From contig NC_013595.1 in NCBI RefSeq assembly GCF_000024865.1, forward strand, positions 3,162,001-3,226,000: a DNA stretch of 64,000 bases, given 5' to 3'. The stretch comes from Streptosporangium roseum DSM 43021. Lineage in GTDB: Bacteria > Actinomycetota > Actinomycetes > Streptosporangiales > Streptosporangiaceae. Numbering within the stretch: the first letter of the stretch is position 1; each line of letters opens with the position of its first letter. Positions 34,350 to 42,602 of this stretch are shown one piece after another. The notes beneath the pieces were generated by a model. The model saw nothing but the letters and a program-made list of their open reading frames with translations, did no database searches and was not told the DNA's origin. The position numbers and the translations under genes were made by a program.

Positions 34350-34430
34350 GTGAGCGAGTGGAGCGAGCGGACCATGGACACGGCAGCGTTCGCGAACTTG
34401 ACCTCCGAGTTTCGCGAGGAGGGCAAGTGA
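34350..34430 (+). CDS. 26-aa leader ORF coupled to trpC
   Basis: A GTG-started ORF of 26 codons (begins MSEWSERTMD) with a GGGAGGGG site 8 bp upstream. Its stop overlaps the trpC GTG as GTGA. There is one Trp codon (TGG at 34359-34361), too few for classic Trp attenuation. It may serve to bring ribosomes to trpC. Confidence 0.5.
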   Translation: MSEWSERTMDTAAFANLTSEFREEGK

Positions 34431-35236
34431 GCGTTCTGGAGGAAATCCTCGAAGGGGTGCGCGCTGATCTGGCCGGCAGGCAGGAGACGGTGTCGCTGGC
34501 CGAGCTCAAGGAGCGGGCCGAGCGGGCGCCCGCGCCCCGCGACGCCTATGCGGCGCTGGGGGGCGACCAGGTGGCGGTCATCGCAGAGGTGAAGCGTTCC
34601 AGCCCGTCCAAGGGCGCGCTCGCCGCGATCGCCGACCCCGCCGCGCTCGCCGGTGACTACGAGTCGGGCGGCGCCCACGTCATCAGCGTGCTGACCGAGA
34701 GGCGCCGCTTCGGCGGCAGCCTCGACGACCTGGCCGCCGTGCGCGCCGTGGTCGATATCCCGGTGCTGCGCAAGGACTTCATCGTCACCTCCTACCAGCT
34801 CTGGGAGGCCCGGGCCTACGGCGCCGACCTGGTGCTGCTGATCGTGGCCGCGCTGGACCAGAACGCGCTGGTCTCGCTCATCGAGCGGGCCGAGTCGATC
34901 GGCCTGACCCCGCTGGTCGAGGTGCACACCGAAGAGGAGCTAGACCGGGCGCTCGCCGCGGGAGCCCGGATCATCGGCATCAACGCCCGCAACCTCAAGA
35001 CCCTTGAGGTGGACCGCGAGGTGTTCGCGAAGCTGGCCCCGAAGATCCCCGAAGGCGTCATCAAGATCGCCGAATCGGGTGTGCGCGGTCCGCATGACCT
35101 GCTCGCCTACGCCAGGGCGGGCGCCGACGCCGTCCTCGTCGGCGAGAGCCTGGTCACCGGGAAGGACCCGCGGGCCGCGGTGGTCGACCTGGTCACCGCC
35201 GGCGCCCACCCCGCATCTCGACCTGAGGGGCAGTAA
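34427..35236 (+). CDS. trpC: Indole-3-glycerol phosphate synthase
   Basis: A 269-aa TIM barrel that closes the indole ring from CdRP. VAVIAEVKRSSPSKG has the catalytic Glu/Lys, LRKDFIVTSYQLWEARAYG the second Lys, and IGINARNLKTLEVD and IAESGVRG follow. The GTG at 34427 with GAGGAGGG upstream is clearly the start. It is the first of trpC-trpB-trpA, and only 4 bp separate it from trpB. Confidence 0.96.
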   Translation: MSVLEEILEGVRADLAGRQETVSLAELKERAERAPAPRDAYAALGGDQVAVIAEVKRSSPSKGALAAIADPAALAGDYESGGAHVISVLTERRRFGGSLDDLAAVRAVVDIPVLRKDFIVTSYQLWEARAYGADLVLLIVAALDQNALVSLIERAESIGLTPLVEVHTEEELDRALAAGARIIGINARNLKTLEVDREVFAKLAPKIPEGVIKIAESGVRGPHDLLAYARAGADAVLVGESLVTGKDPRAAVVDLVTAGAHPASRPEGQ

Positions 35237-35240
35237 GAAC

Positions 35241-36485
35241 GTGACAGCGACAGACGGAACCCTTCTCACCCCGGCGGACCTGGCCGGCAACGGCGTTCAC
35301 GGGGACGACCCGGACGTCCACGGCAAGTTCGGCGTCTTCGGCGGGCGCTACGTGCCCGAGGCCCTCATCCCGGCGCTGGACGAGGTGGCCGCCGAGTACG
35401 AGAAGGCCAGGAACGACGCCGGCTTCCTGCGCGAGTTCGACCACCTGCTGCGCACCTACGCCGGGCGGCCGACCACCCTCACCGAGGTGCCGCGGTTCGC
35501 CGAGCAGGCGGGCGGCGCCCGGATCATCCTCAAGCGCGAGGACCTGACCCACACCGGCGCTCACAAGATCAACAACGTGCTCGGCCAGGCCCTGCTCACC
35601 AAGCGCCTGGGCAAGACGAGGGTGATCGCCGAGACCGGCGCGGGCCAGCACGGCGTGGCCACCGCCACCGCCGCCGCCCTGATGGGCCTGGAGTGCGTGA
35701 TCTACATGGGGGCCGTCGACTGCGAGCGCCAGGCGCTCAACGTCGCCCGCATGAAGCTGCTCGGCGCCACCGTCGTCCCGGTCACCAACGGCAGCCAGAC
35801 CCTCAAGGACGCCATCAACGAGGCCTTCCGCGACTGGGTCGCCAACGTCGACCGCACCCACTACCTTTTCGGCACGATCGCCGGCCCGCACCCGTTCCCG
35901 GAGATCGTCCGCGACTTCGCCCGCATCATCGGCGTCGAGGCCCGCCGGCAGATGCTGGAGCTCACCGGCAGGCTGCCGGACGCCGTCGCCGCCGCGGTCG
36001 GCGGCGGTTCCAACGCGATCGGCATCTTCCACGCCTTCATCGGCGACGAGGGCGTCCAGCTCCACGGCTACGAAGCCGGCGGCCGGGGCCTGGAGACCGG
36101 CGAGCACGCCCTCACGCTCACCGAGGGCTCCATCGGGGTCCTGCACGGCTCGCGCACCTACGTCCTGCAGGACGAGGAGGGGCAGACGATCGATTCCCAC
36201 TCGATCTCCGCCGGCCTCGACTACCCCGGCGTCGGCCCCGAGCACGCCTGGCTGAAGGACACCGGCCGCGCCTCCTACCACGGCATCACCGACGCCGAGG
36301 CCATGGACGCCTTCGCGCTGCTCGCCCGCACCGAGGGCATCATCCCGGCGATCGAGTCATCCCACGCGCTCGCCGGCGCCCTCAAGCTCGGCCGTGAGAT
36401 GGGACCCGAGGCGACCATCCTGGTCAACCTCTCGGGCCGTGGCGACAAGGACATGGGCACCGCCATGAAGTACTTCAACCTCTGA
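35241..36485 (+). CDS. trpB: Tryptophan synthase beta chain
   Basis: A 414-aa PLP enzyme that joins indole to serine. The PLP Lys is in LTHTGAHKINNVLGQALL, the phosphate loop is VGGGSNAIGIFHAF, and AETGAGQHGVATA and GRGDKDMGTAMKYF are present. It starts with GTG 4 bp after trpC. It belongs to the normal TrpB1 type that pairs with TrpA. Confidence 0.97.
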   Translation: MTATDGTLLTPADLAGNGVHGDDPDVHGKFGVFGGRYVPEALIPALDEVAAEYEKARNDAGFLREFDHLLRTYAGRPTTLTEVPRFAEQAGGARIILKREDLTHTGAHKINNVLGQALLTKRLGKTRVIAETGAGQHGVATATAAALMGLECVIYMGAVDCERQALNVARMKLLGATVVPVTNGSQTLKDAINEAFRDWVANVDRTHYLFGTIAGPHPFPEIVRDFARIIGVEARRQMLELTGRLPDAVAAAVGGGSNAIGIFHAFIGDEGVQLHGYEAGGRGLETGEHALTLTEGSIGVLHGSRTYVLQDEEGQTIDSHSISAGLDYPGVGPEHAWLKDTGRASYHGITDAEAMDAFALLARTEGIIPAIESSHALAGALKLGREMGPEATILVNLSGRGDKDMGTAMKYFNL

Positions 36486-36552
36486 CGGCCGACTCGCGTC
36501 CCCGCCGGCCCGGCCGGCGGGGACGAGGCCACGACCCGCAACGGAATCAACG

Positions 36553-37347
36553 ATGACGACTCTTCAGACGGTGTTCGCCAGGGCGAAGGCGGACGATCGC
36601 GCCGCCCTCATCGGATACCTCCCCGCCGGCTTCCCGACGAAGGACGGCGCGATCGCGGCCGCCGCCGCCATGGTGGACGCGGGCTGCGATGTGATCGAGA
36701 TCGGCCTGCCCTACTCCGATCCGCTCATGGACGGCCCGACGATCCAGGACGCCGTGCACCGGTCGCTGACCAACGGCACCCGCATCGCCGACGTGCTGCG
36801 CACGGTCGAGGGCGTGGCCAAGACGGGCGCCGCCACGCTGGTCATGACCTACTGGAACCCGATCGACCGCTACGGCGCCGACCGGTTCGCCCGTGCCCTG
36901 GCGGACGCGGGCGGGGTGGGCACCATCACCCCCGACCTGACCCCGGAGGAGGCCGAGCCCTGGCGCGCGGCCAGCGCCGGCGCCGGGATCGACACCGTCT
37001 TCCTGGTCGCGCCGAGCTCTCCCGAGAGCCGTATCAAGGCCGTTGTCGGCTGCTGCACCGGCTTCGTCTACGCCGCCTCGCTGATGGGCGTCACGGGCGC
37101 CCGCGAGTCGGTCGGCGAGGCGGCCCAGGGGCTGGTCGAGCGGACCCGCCTGCAGACCGACATGCCGGTCTGCGTCGGGCTGGGCGTCGGCACCGGCAAG
37201 CAGGCCGCCGAGGTGGCCCGCTACGCCGACGGCGTCATCGTGGGCTCGGCGTTCATCCGCCGCCTGCTGGACGCCCCCGACGAGGCCTCCGGCCTGGCGG
37301 CGGTCCGCGAACTGGGCGCCGAGCTGGCGGCGGGCGTCCGGAGGTAG
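36553..37347 (+). CDS. trpA: Tryptophan synthase alpha chain
   Basis: A 264-aa TIM barrel that cleaves indole-3-glycerol phosphate. The catalytic Glu and Asp are in DVIEIGLPYSDPLMDGP. GLGVGTGKQAAEVARYADGV is the phosphate-binding end. The 67-bp gap after trpB and a weak ribosome-binding site (ACGGAAT) suggest lower translation. A perfect palindromic terminator follows within 15 bp of the stop. Confidence 0.96.
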   Translation: MTTLQTVFARAKADDRAALIGYLPAGFPTKDGAIAAAAAMVDAGCDVIEIGLPYSDPLMDGPTIQDAVHRSLTNGTRIADVLRTVEGVAKTGAATLVMTYWNPIDRYGADRFARALADAGGVGTITPDLTPEEAEPWRAASAGAGIDTVFLVAPSSPESRIKAVVGCCTGFVYAASLMGVTGARESVGEAAQGLVERTRLQTDMPVCVGLGVGTGKQAAEVARYADGVIVGSAFIRRLLDAPDEASGLAAVRELGAELAAGVRR

Positions 37348-37360
37348 ATCTCTCATCTGA

Positions 37361-37390
37361 AATGCGGCCGTTCCGTGGAACGGCCGCATT
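37361..37390 (+). terminator. trpA terminator, 14-bp perfect stem
   Basis: A 30-bp inverted repeat: arms 37361-37374 and 37377-37390, a 2-nt GT centre, followed by TTCTCGTTTC. It ends the trp operon. Confidence 0.8.
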
Positions 37391-37813
37391 TCTCGTTTCC
37401 CACCGGGCCCATCCGTTCCACCTCCGGTGAATGCGGTAAAACGCCCCGCCGGAGCACGCCGCGTTTCCCGGCGTGCCGTTACCGGCCGGCCGCGCCCCTC
37501 CCTTCCGGCCGCCGGAGCCGCCGGCCGGTTCCCGCGTCCCCGGCGGGGTGGGGCCGGAGATCAGGGCGGAGCCCGTCCCGGATACGGTGCGTCAGGGTGA
37601 GGAAGCCGTCCAGCGGGATTGGAGCCGGAGTTCGCCGTAGGATGTCTGCTGCTGTGTCGGCCTGTCACCTGGGCATTTATGGTGCGGCAGTTCTGTGGTT
37701 CCGTGCTCGTTAGTTGGCTTATTCGACGCTTATCCAGCTCGTGATGGGGTTTCCCCCAGATGGTGCCGTATCCATAGAGGTCGGCCATAACCGGGGGCCC
37801 GGAATAGGAGACG
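37391..37813. other. Intergenic stretch upstream of the MauE/DoxX gene
   Basis: About 420 bp with no recognised gene. GCACGCCG (37456-37463) and CGGCGTGC (37471-37478) could form a small hairpin. The part from 37660 to 37800 is less GC-rich and probably holds the promoter of the next operon; GGAGACG precedes its ATG. Confidence 0.5.
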
Positions 37814-38395
37814 ATGGTGCTCGTGACTTCTGACAAGCCCGTGCTTCCGCGGTCGCACTCGGCTAGTTCGGCGCTACCCTGGGTTACGACTGTCTCGCGG
37901 CTGGTGCTGGCGGGAGTGCTGATCGTCGCCGGTTGGGGCAAGATCGGCACGCCGGTGCTGTCCGTGCAGGCGGTCAAGGCATACGAACTGCTTCCGGACT
38001 CGCTTGCCACGGTGGTCGGCTACGGCCTGCCCATCCTGGAGATCGTCATAGGGGTGTTGCTGGTTGTCGGGCTGCTCACCCGTGCGGCGGGCATCATCTC
38101 CGCGTTGCTTATGCTGGCTTTTGTCATCGGAATCGCATCGGCGTGGGCGCGCGGGCTGCGGATCGACTGCGGCTGCTTCGGCGGCGGCGGTCAGCTCAAG
38201 GCCGGGGTGGAGCCCGACTACCTCATCGACATCCTGCGTGACGCCGGTTTCTTCGCGCTCGGCGTGGTCGTCGCCTGGTTCCCGCCGGGGCGGTTCGCGC
38301 TGGACTCCGCGCTGGGGCTGACCTCGGGGCGGGAGCCGTACGACGACGACATCGAGGGCGATGACGAGAAGCCCTATGAAAAGGAGAACCACTGA
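37814..38395 (+). CDS. MauE/DoxX-like membrane protein, probable thiol-redox partner
   Basis: A 193-aa protein with four helices. RLVLAGVLIVAGWGKIGTP and ILEIVIGVLLVVGLLTRAAG fit the MauE/DoxX group, and LRIDCGCFGGGG after helix 3 has the two Cys typical of MauE-like proteins thought to pass electrons between quinones and periplasmic thiols. The acidic C-terminus ends DDDIEGDDEKPYEKENH. Its TGA overlaps the ATG of the DsbA-like gene, which supports joint function in disulfide formation. Confidence 0.86.
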   Translation: MVLVTSDKPVLPRSHSASSALPWVTTVSRLVLAGVLIVAGWGKIGTPVLSVQAVKAYELLPDSLATVVGYGLPILEIVIGVLLVVGLLTRAAGIISALLMLAFVIGIASAWARGLRIDCGCFGGGGQLKAGVEPDYLIDILRDAGFFALGVVVAWFPPGRFALDSALGLTSGREPYDDDIEGDDEKPYEKENH

Positions 38396-39159
38396 TGGGC
38401 AAGGCCGCGCGGGATCATTCGGCGCGTGACCGGATCAAGGCGCAGCGCGAGGAGCAGCAGAAGAAGGAGCGGCTCAAGCGCATCGCGACGATCACAACGG
38501 TGGCGGTCGTCGCGCTCGGCGCCGTCGGGGCCGGATGGTGGTACGCCGCCCAGGGAAGCAAGTCCGAGGAGGCCGGCGGGGCGCTGGCACCGATCACCGC
38601 CGCCGCCGACGGCTCCGTGGTGATGGCCAAGGCGGGCGTGGAGAAGCCGGTGCTGGACGTCTACGAGGACTTCCAGTGCCCCGCCTGCAAGGCGCTGGAG
38701 GAGACCAGCGGCGCCACGATCAAGAACCTGGCCGCCGAGGGCAAGGTCAAGGTGGTCTACCACCCGATCACGATCTTCCCGCAGGAGGCGAACAAGGGCG
38801 TCACCCGCGGCAACTCCGTCCGCGGCGGCGCCGCCTCCCGCTGCGTCCCCGGCGGTGCTCCGTGGATCAAATTCCACGACAGGCTGTTCGAGGAGCAGCC
38901 GTCGGAGACCGTCGAGGGCTTCAAGCTCGATGACATGGTCGCCTGGGGCAAGGACGCCGGGGTCACCGACCCGGGCTTCGAGAAGTGCGTCACCGGCCAG
39001 CAGAAGGCGCCCGAGCACACCGCCTACAGCACCAAGATCCTGGAGAGCGCGAAGCTCCAGGGCACCCCGACGCTGAAGATCAACGGCACCGAGGTGGACA
39101 ACAGCGTGGCGTTCAAGCCGGCCGATCTGCGCCAGGCGATACTTGATGCGGCCAAGTAG
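38395..39159 (+). CDS. DsbA-family thiol-disulfide oxidoreductase, membrane-anchored
   Basis: A 254-aa protein with a charged cytoplasmic start (about residues 1-30), one helix (TTVAVVALGAVGAGWWYAA) and an extracellular thioredoxin-like domain. The active site is CPAC in YEDFQCPACKALEE near residue 97; the cis-Pro loop is LQGTPTLKING. It should introduce or shuffle disulfides in exported proteins. An extra Cys pair (SRCVPGG and FEKCVTG) may form a structural disulfide. Its partner for reoxidation is likely the upstream MauE/DoxX protein. Confidence 0.92.
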   Translation: MGKAARDHSARDRIKAQREEQQKKERLKRIATITTVAVVALGAVGAGWWYAAQGSKSEEAGGALAPITAAADGSVVMAKAGVEKPVLDVYEDFQCPACKALEETSGATIKNLAAEGKVKVVYHPITIFPQEANKGVTRGNSVRGGAASRCVPGGAPWIKFHDRLFEEQPSETVEGFKLDDMVAWGKDAGVTDPGFEKCVTGQQKAPEHTAYSTKILESAKLQGTPTLKINGTEVDNSVAFKPADLRQAILDAAK

Positions 39160-39185
39160 CCCGTGACACGGTAACGTCACCTGAC

Positions 39186-40304
39186 ATGCCCCTCGCCTCG
39201 ATTCCCAGCCCCTCCCAGGGGGTCTGGCACCTCGGCGTGGTCCCCATCCGGGCCTACGCACTGTGCATCGTGCTCGGCGTCATCGTCGCCGTCATCATGG
39301 GTGAGCGCCGCTGGCGCGCCCGCGGCGGCGCGCCCGGCACGATCGTGGACCTCGCCGTCTGGGCCGTGCCGTTCGGCCTGGTCGGCGGGCGTCTCTACCA
39401 CGTCATCACCGACTGGCAGCTCTACTTCGGGCCGGACGCGCCCAACGAGCCCATCGAGGCGCTGTTCATCTGGAACGGCGGGCTGGGCATCTGGGGGGCC
39501 GTCGCGCTCGGGGCCCTCGGCGTGTGGTTCGGCTGCCGCGGCCGGGGGATCTCCCTGTCCGCGGTGGCCGACACCGTCGCCCCCGGCATCGCCGTCGCCC
39601 AGGCGATCGGCCGCTGGGGCAACTACTTCAACCAGGAGCTGTTCGGCAGGCCCACCGACCTGCCCTGGGGCCTGGAGATCGACCCCGACCGGCCGGGCAC
39701 GGTGCCGGGCGAGGCGACCTACCACCCCACCTTCCTGTACGAGTCGATCTGGGACCTGGGGCTGGCGCTCGTCCTGATCTGGGCCGGCCGCAGGTTCGCG
39801 CTCCGTCACGGCCGGGTCTTCGCCCTCTACGTCGCGGGCTACACCGTGGGCCGGTTCTGGATCGAGGGCCTGCGGGTGGACACCGCCCACCACATCCTCG
39901 GCCTGCGGCTCAACCAGTGGACCTCCATCATCCTGCTCGTCGCGGCGCTGGCCTATTTCTGGTATGCCGGAAGGAAGACAGGGGAGGAGTCCGTCGGGGT
40001 GACGCCGGAGCTCGCACCGGACGGTGCGGGGGCCGTCGACCCGGCGCATCCGTCCGACGAGGCCGACGAGGCCGAGAGGGCCGGCGACGCCGGGGATGAC
40101 GGGCAGGACCGGCCGGAGGGGCGTGCGGAGCCCGCCGGCGTGGCCTCGGAGCTCGCACCGGACGGTGCGGGGGCCGTCGACCCGGCGCACCCGTCCGACC
40201 AGGCCGACGAGGCCGAGAAGACCGGCGCCGCGGGCACCCCCGGGGCGTCCCGGGAGGAGAGCGCGGTGCGGGCCACAGCAGAGGCCGAGAAAGAGAGACC
40301 ATGA
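39186..40304 (+). CDS. lgt: Prolipoprotein diacylglyceryl transferase with long C-terminal tail
   Basis: Lgt attaches diacylglycerol to the lipobox Cys of prolipoproteins in the membrane. The catalytic region GRWGNYFNQELFGRPTDLPW is intact, as are GGRLYHVITDW and YESIWDL. The enzyme part ends near residue 260; a further 110 residues form an acidic, Ala/Asp/Glu-rich cytoplasmic tail with a duplicated segment. The window encodes several lipoproteins that need it. The gene overlaps the VIT1-like gene by ATGA. Confidence 0.95.
   Translation: MPLASIPSPSQGVWHLGVVPIRAYALCIVLGVIVAVIMGERRWRARGGAPGTIVDLAVWAVPFGLVGGRLYHVITDWQLYFGPDAPNEPIEALFIWNGGLGIWGAVALGALGVWFGCRGRGISLSAVADTVAPGIAVAQAIGRWGNYFNQELFGRPTDLPWGLEIDPDRPGTVPGEATYHPTFLYESIWDLGLALVLIWAGRRFALRHGRVFALYVAGYTVGRFWIEGLRVDTAHHILGLRLNQWTSIILLVAALAYFWYAGRKTGEESVGVTPELAPDGAGAVDPAHPSDEADEAERAGDAGDDGQDRPEGRAEPAGVASELAPDGAGAVDPAHPSDQADEAEKTGAAGTPGASREESAVRATAEAEKERP
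40008..40217 (+). repeat. 69-bp in-frame duplication in the lgt tail
   Basis: Bases 40008-40076 and 40149-40217 are the same except for two substitutions, at a spacing of 141 bp (47 codons). Both encode ELAPDGAGAVDPAHPSD followed by an acidic stretch. The near-identity at synonymous sites points to a recent duplication. Confidence 0.92.
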
Positions 40305-41020
40305 GCGCAGGCGAGTCCGGGGGGCGCGCCGAGATCCATCACGCGCACCGTGACGTCAACGGGGGCTGGCTGCGGCCCTCGGTGTTCGGTGCGATGGACG
40401 GGCTCGTCTCCAACTTCGCCCTGATCGCCGGTGTCGCGGGCGGTACGGCCAGCACCAAGGTCATCGTGCTGGCCGGGGTGGCCGGGCTGGCGGCGGGCGC
40501 GTTCTCCATGGCCGGCGGCGAATACGTCTCGGTGGCCAGCCAGCGGGAGCTCGCCCTCGCCGAGATCGACGTCGAGCGGCGCGAGCTCGAACGCCACCCC
40601 GAGGCCGAGCAGGCCGAGCTCGCCCAGCTCTACGAGTCGCGTGGCGTCGAGCCCGGCGTGGCGGCGGAGGTGGCCCGGCAGATCTCCCAGGATCCCGAGA
40701 AGGCGCTGGAGGTGCACGCCCGGGCCGAGCTCGGGGTCGCCCCGGACGACCTGCCCTCGCCCAGGATCGCCGCCCTCTCCTCCTTCCTGTCCTTCAGCGT
40801 GGGCGCGATCCTGCCGCTCCTGCCGTACCTCCTGGGGGTCACCAGCCTGGTGAGCTCGGCGGTGATCTCCTGCCTGGCCCTGTTCGGCGCGGGCGCGCTG
40901 GTCTCCCGGGTCACCGCGCGCAGCTGGTGGTACAGCGGGCTGCGCCAGCTCGTGGTCGGCGTGGTCGCGGCCGCTCTGACCTTCGGCCTCGGCAATCTCC
41001 TGGGAGGGAGCGGACTGTGA
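40301..41020 (+). CDS. VIT1/CCC1-family iron/manganese transporter
   Basis: A 239-aa protein. The first helix segment GAMDGLVSNFALIAGVAGG and the AAGAFSMAGGEYVSVASQREL stretch are diagnostic; a Glu-rich cytoplasmic helix (EIDVERRELERHPEAEQAEL) follows and could bind metal. Three more helices complete the fold. The family moves Fe2+ or Mn2+ out of the cytoplasm. It overlaps lgt at the start and the next gene at the end. Confidence 0.93.
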   Translation: MSAGESGGRAEIHHAHRDVNGGWLRPSVFGAMDGLVSNFALIAGVAGGTASTKVIVLAGVAGLAAGAFSMAGGEYVSVASQRELALAEIDVERRELERHPEAEQAELAQLYESRGVEPGVAAEVARQISQDPEKALEVHARAELGVAPDDLPSPRIAALSSFLSFSVGAILPLLPYLLGVTSLVSSAVISCLALFGAGALVSRVTARSWWYSGLRQLVVGVVAAALTFGLGNLLGGSGL

Positions 41021-41826
41021 TGACCACTCCCGCCCGCAAGCGCCGCCGCACCCCGGCGAAGACGCAGACCTGGAGCAGCCCCCGGCTGGAGGAGTGGGGG
41101 CTGAGCCAGGGCCAGCAGCGGCTGCTGGCGGTCGTCGGCTCGGTGGCCGGCGTGCTGGTCGCCGCGGTCGTCCTCACCTTCGTGATCGGCTCGATGAGCA
41201 GTGACTTCGTGCCCGAGCGGGCCACCGCCGCGGCCATCTCCACCCAGCCCCGGCCCGAGGCCTACAAGGGCTGGGTCTCGCCGAAGCTGTTCGCGCCGAT
41301 CGCGCGGAGCAAGGCCGACCCCGCTCCGCTGACCCTGAAGGACGTCTTCGCGGAGAAGGTCCTCAAGGAGGGCAGGACCACGCTGAAGCTGGCGGCCACC
41401 AAAATGGACGCCGACTGCTCGGCGGTGGTCTGGGGGCAGGGGCTGGCCGACCAGCTCGCCCAGGCCGGGTGCACCCAGGCGGCCCGGGGCGTCTACACCG
41501 ACGGCCGCCACGTCGCCCAGTACACCCTGCTCAACCTGCGTGACACCGCCTCCGCCGACGGGCTCGTCCAGTCGCTGACGACCATGCACCGGGGCGGCTG
41601 GACCCTCCTGCTGGAGTCGGGCAGGGCGCGCTTCCCGATCGGCGGCTACACCGAGGCCAGCGGTCACGCCATGGGCCACTACGTGGGCCTGGTCTGGATC
41701 GGCCGGGCCGACGGCGCCGAGCCGGGGGCCAAGGACGACTTCGTCTCCCTGTCGCTGGCGGTCCGCGGCGCGGAGAAGGCCGTGTTCCGCCGCGTCGTCG
41801 CCGCCGGCCCCGCTCCCGCTCCCTAG
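41020..41826 (+). CDS. Membrane-anchored protein of unknown function, paralog 1
   Basis: A 268-aa protein with a basic start, one helix near residues 42-62 (RLLAVVGSVAGVLVAAVVLT) and an extracellular domain. The domain has a DPAPLTLKDVF start, two Cys (MDADCSAVVWG and AGCTQAARG) that could pair, and GHAMGHYVGLVWIG. It is clearly related to the product at 41982. The ATG overlaps the transporter stop as TGATG, with GGGAGGGAG upstream. No function is known to me. Confidence 0.8.
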   Translation: MTTPARKRRRTPAKTQTWSSPRLEEWGLSQGQQRLLAVVGSVAGVLVAAVVLTFVIGSMSSDFVPERATAAAISTQPRPEAYKGWVSPKLFAPIARSKADPAPLTLKDVFAEKVLKEGRTTLKLAATKMDADCSAVVWGQGLADQLAQAGCTQAARGVYTDGRHVAQYTLLNLRDTASADGLVQSLTTMHRGGWTLLLESGRARFPIGGYTEASGHAMGHYVGLVWIGRADGAEPGAKDDFVSLSLAVRGAEKAVFRRVVAAGPAPAP

Positions 41827-41900
41827 CCCTGCGGAGGCGGGCCGCCCGTCAGCCCTGCGGGGCGGCCCGCCCGTCAGCTCTGCAGGGGCGGCCCGTCCGT
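41827..41900. repeat. Three imperfect 23-26-bp tandem repeats
   Basis: Copies at 41827-41852, 41853-41877 and 41878-41900 begin right after the stop of the upstream gene. Each has a CTGCGG-like start and a GC-rich self-complementary part, so the region may also act as a terminator. Confidence 0.75.
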
Positions 41901-41981
41901 TGCGGCTCCCGGTCCCCGGACCTGCGTGACTCCGCCCCTCAGGCCTGCGCCACCCCCGCGGTCCCAGTAGGCTCATCGGTC

Positions 41982-42602
41982 ATGCGCAAGTGGATCGCCG
42001 TCGCCGCCGTGCTGCTCGCCGTCGCCGCGGGAGCGGCGTTCCTGTGGCTGGGCGGCGGCGAGGACGGCCCGCGTCCGGCGGTCTTCCGGGGCGAGCCGAC
42101 CACGGCGCACTACGCCCCGATCGCCACCCGCGCCGCCGACCCCGATCCGCTGACCGCCGCGGAGATGTTCCCCACCGGATCGGTGACCGCGGGCGAGAGC
42201 ACGCTCGCGAGCAAGGGGGCCGAGACGCTCACCGACTGCGTCCCGGCGGTGTGGGGGAGCGCCGAGGCCGCCGTCGCCGGATGCACGCAGGCGCTCCGGG
42301 CCCACTACGCGACCCCGGACGGCCGGGTCTCCGGGCAGTTCCTCATCTTCAACCTGGCCGACTCCGCCGCGGCCGACCGGCTCGTGGCGGCTCTCAAGAG
42401 CGGCGGTTTCGTACGGCCGGCCCCCGGCACCCCCGCCGGCTTCGACGGCTCCCGGAGCTGGGCCCAGGCCCGGGCCCTGGGACACTACGTCACCGTGAGC
42501 TGGGTCGCCCCGGTGGGCGGCGCGGGCCGGGTGGACCTCACCTACCCGCAGGTCGCGATGGACAGCCTCAGCCTGGTGATCCAGCAGCGTCTGGTGCGCT
42601 GA
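41982..42602 (+). CDS. Membrane-anchored protein of unknown function, paralog 2
   Basis: A 206-aa protein with an N-terminal helix (KWIAVAAVLLAVAAGAAFLW) and an extracellular domain that matches its upstream neighbour: DPDPLTAAEMF, DCVPAVWG, AGCTQALRAHY, NLADSAAADRLV and ARALGHYVTVSW. The two Cys are kept. The pair probably arose by tandem duplication. Its 3' end overlaps the convergent polyamine-synthase-like gene by 35 bp. Confidence 0.8.
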   Translation: MRKWIAVAAVLLAVAAGAAFLWLGGGEDGPRPAVFRGEPTTAHYAPIATRAADPDPLTAAEMFPTGSVTAGESTLASKGAETLTDCVPAVWGSAEAAVAGCTQALRAHYATPDGRVSGQFLIFNLADSAAADRLVAALKSGGFVRPAPGTPAGFDGSRSWAQARALGHYVTVSWVAPVGGAGRVDLTYPQVAMDSLSLVIQQRLVR

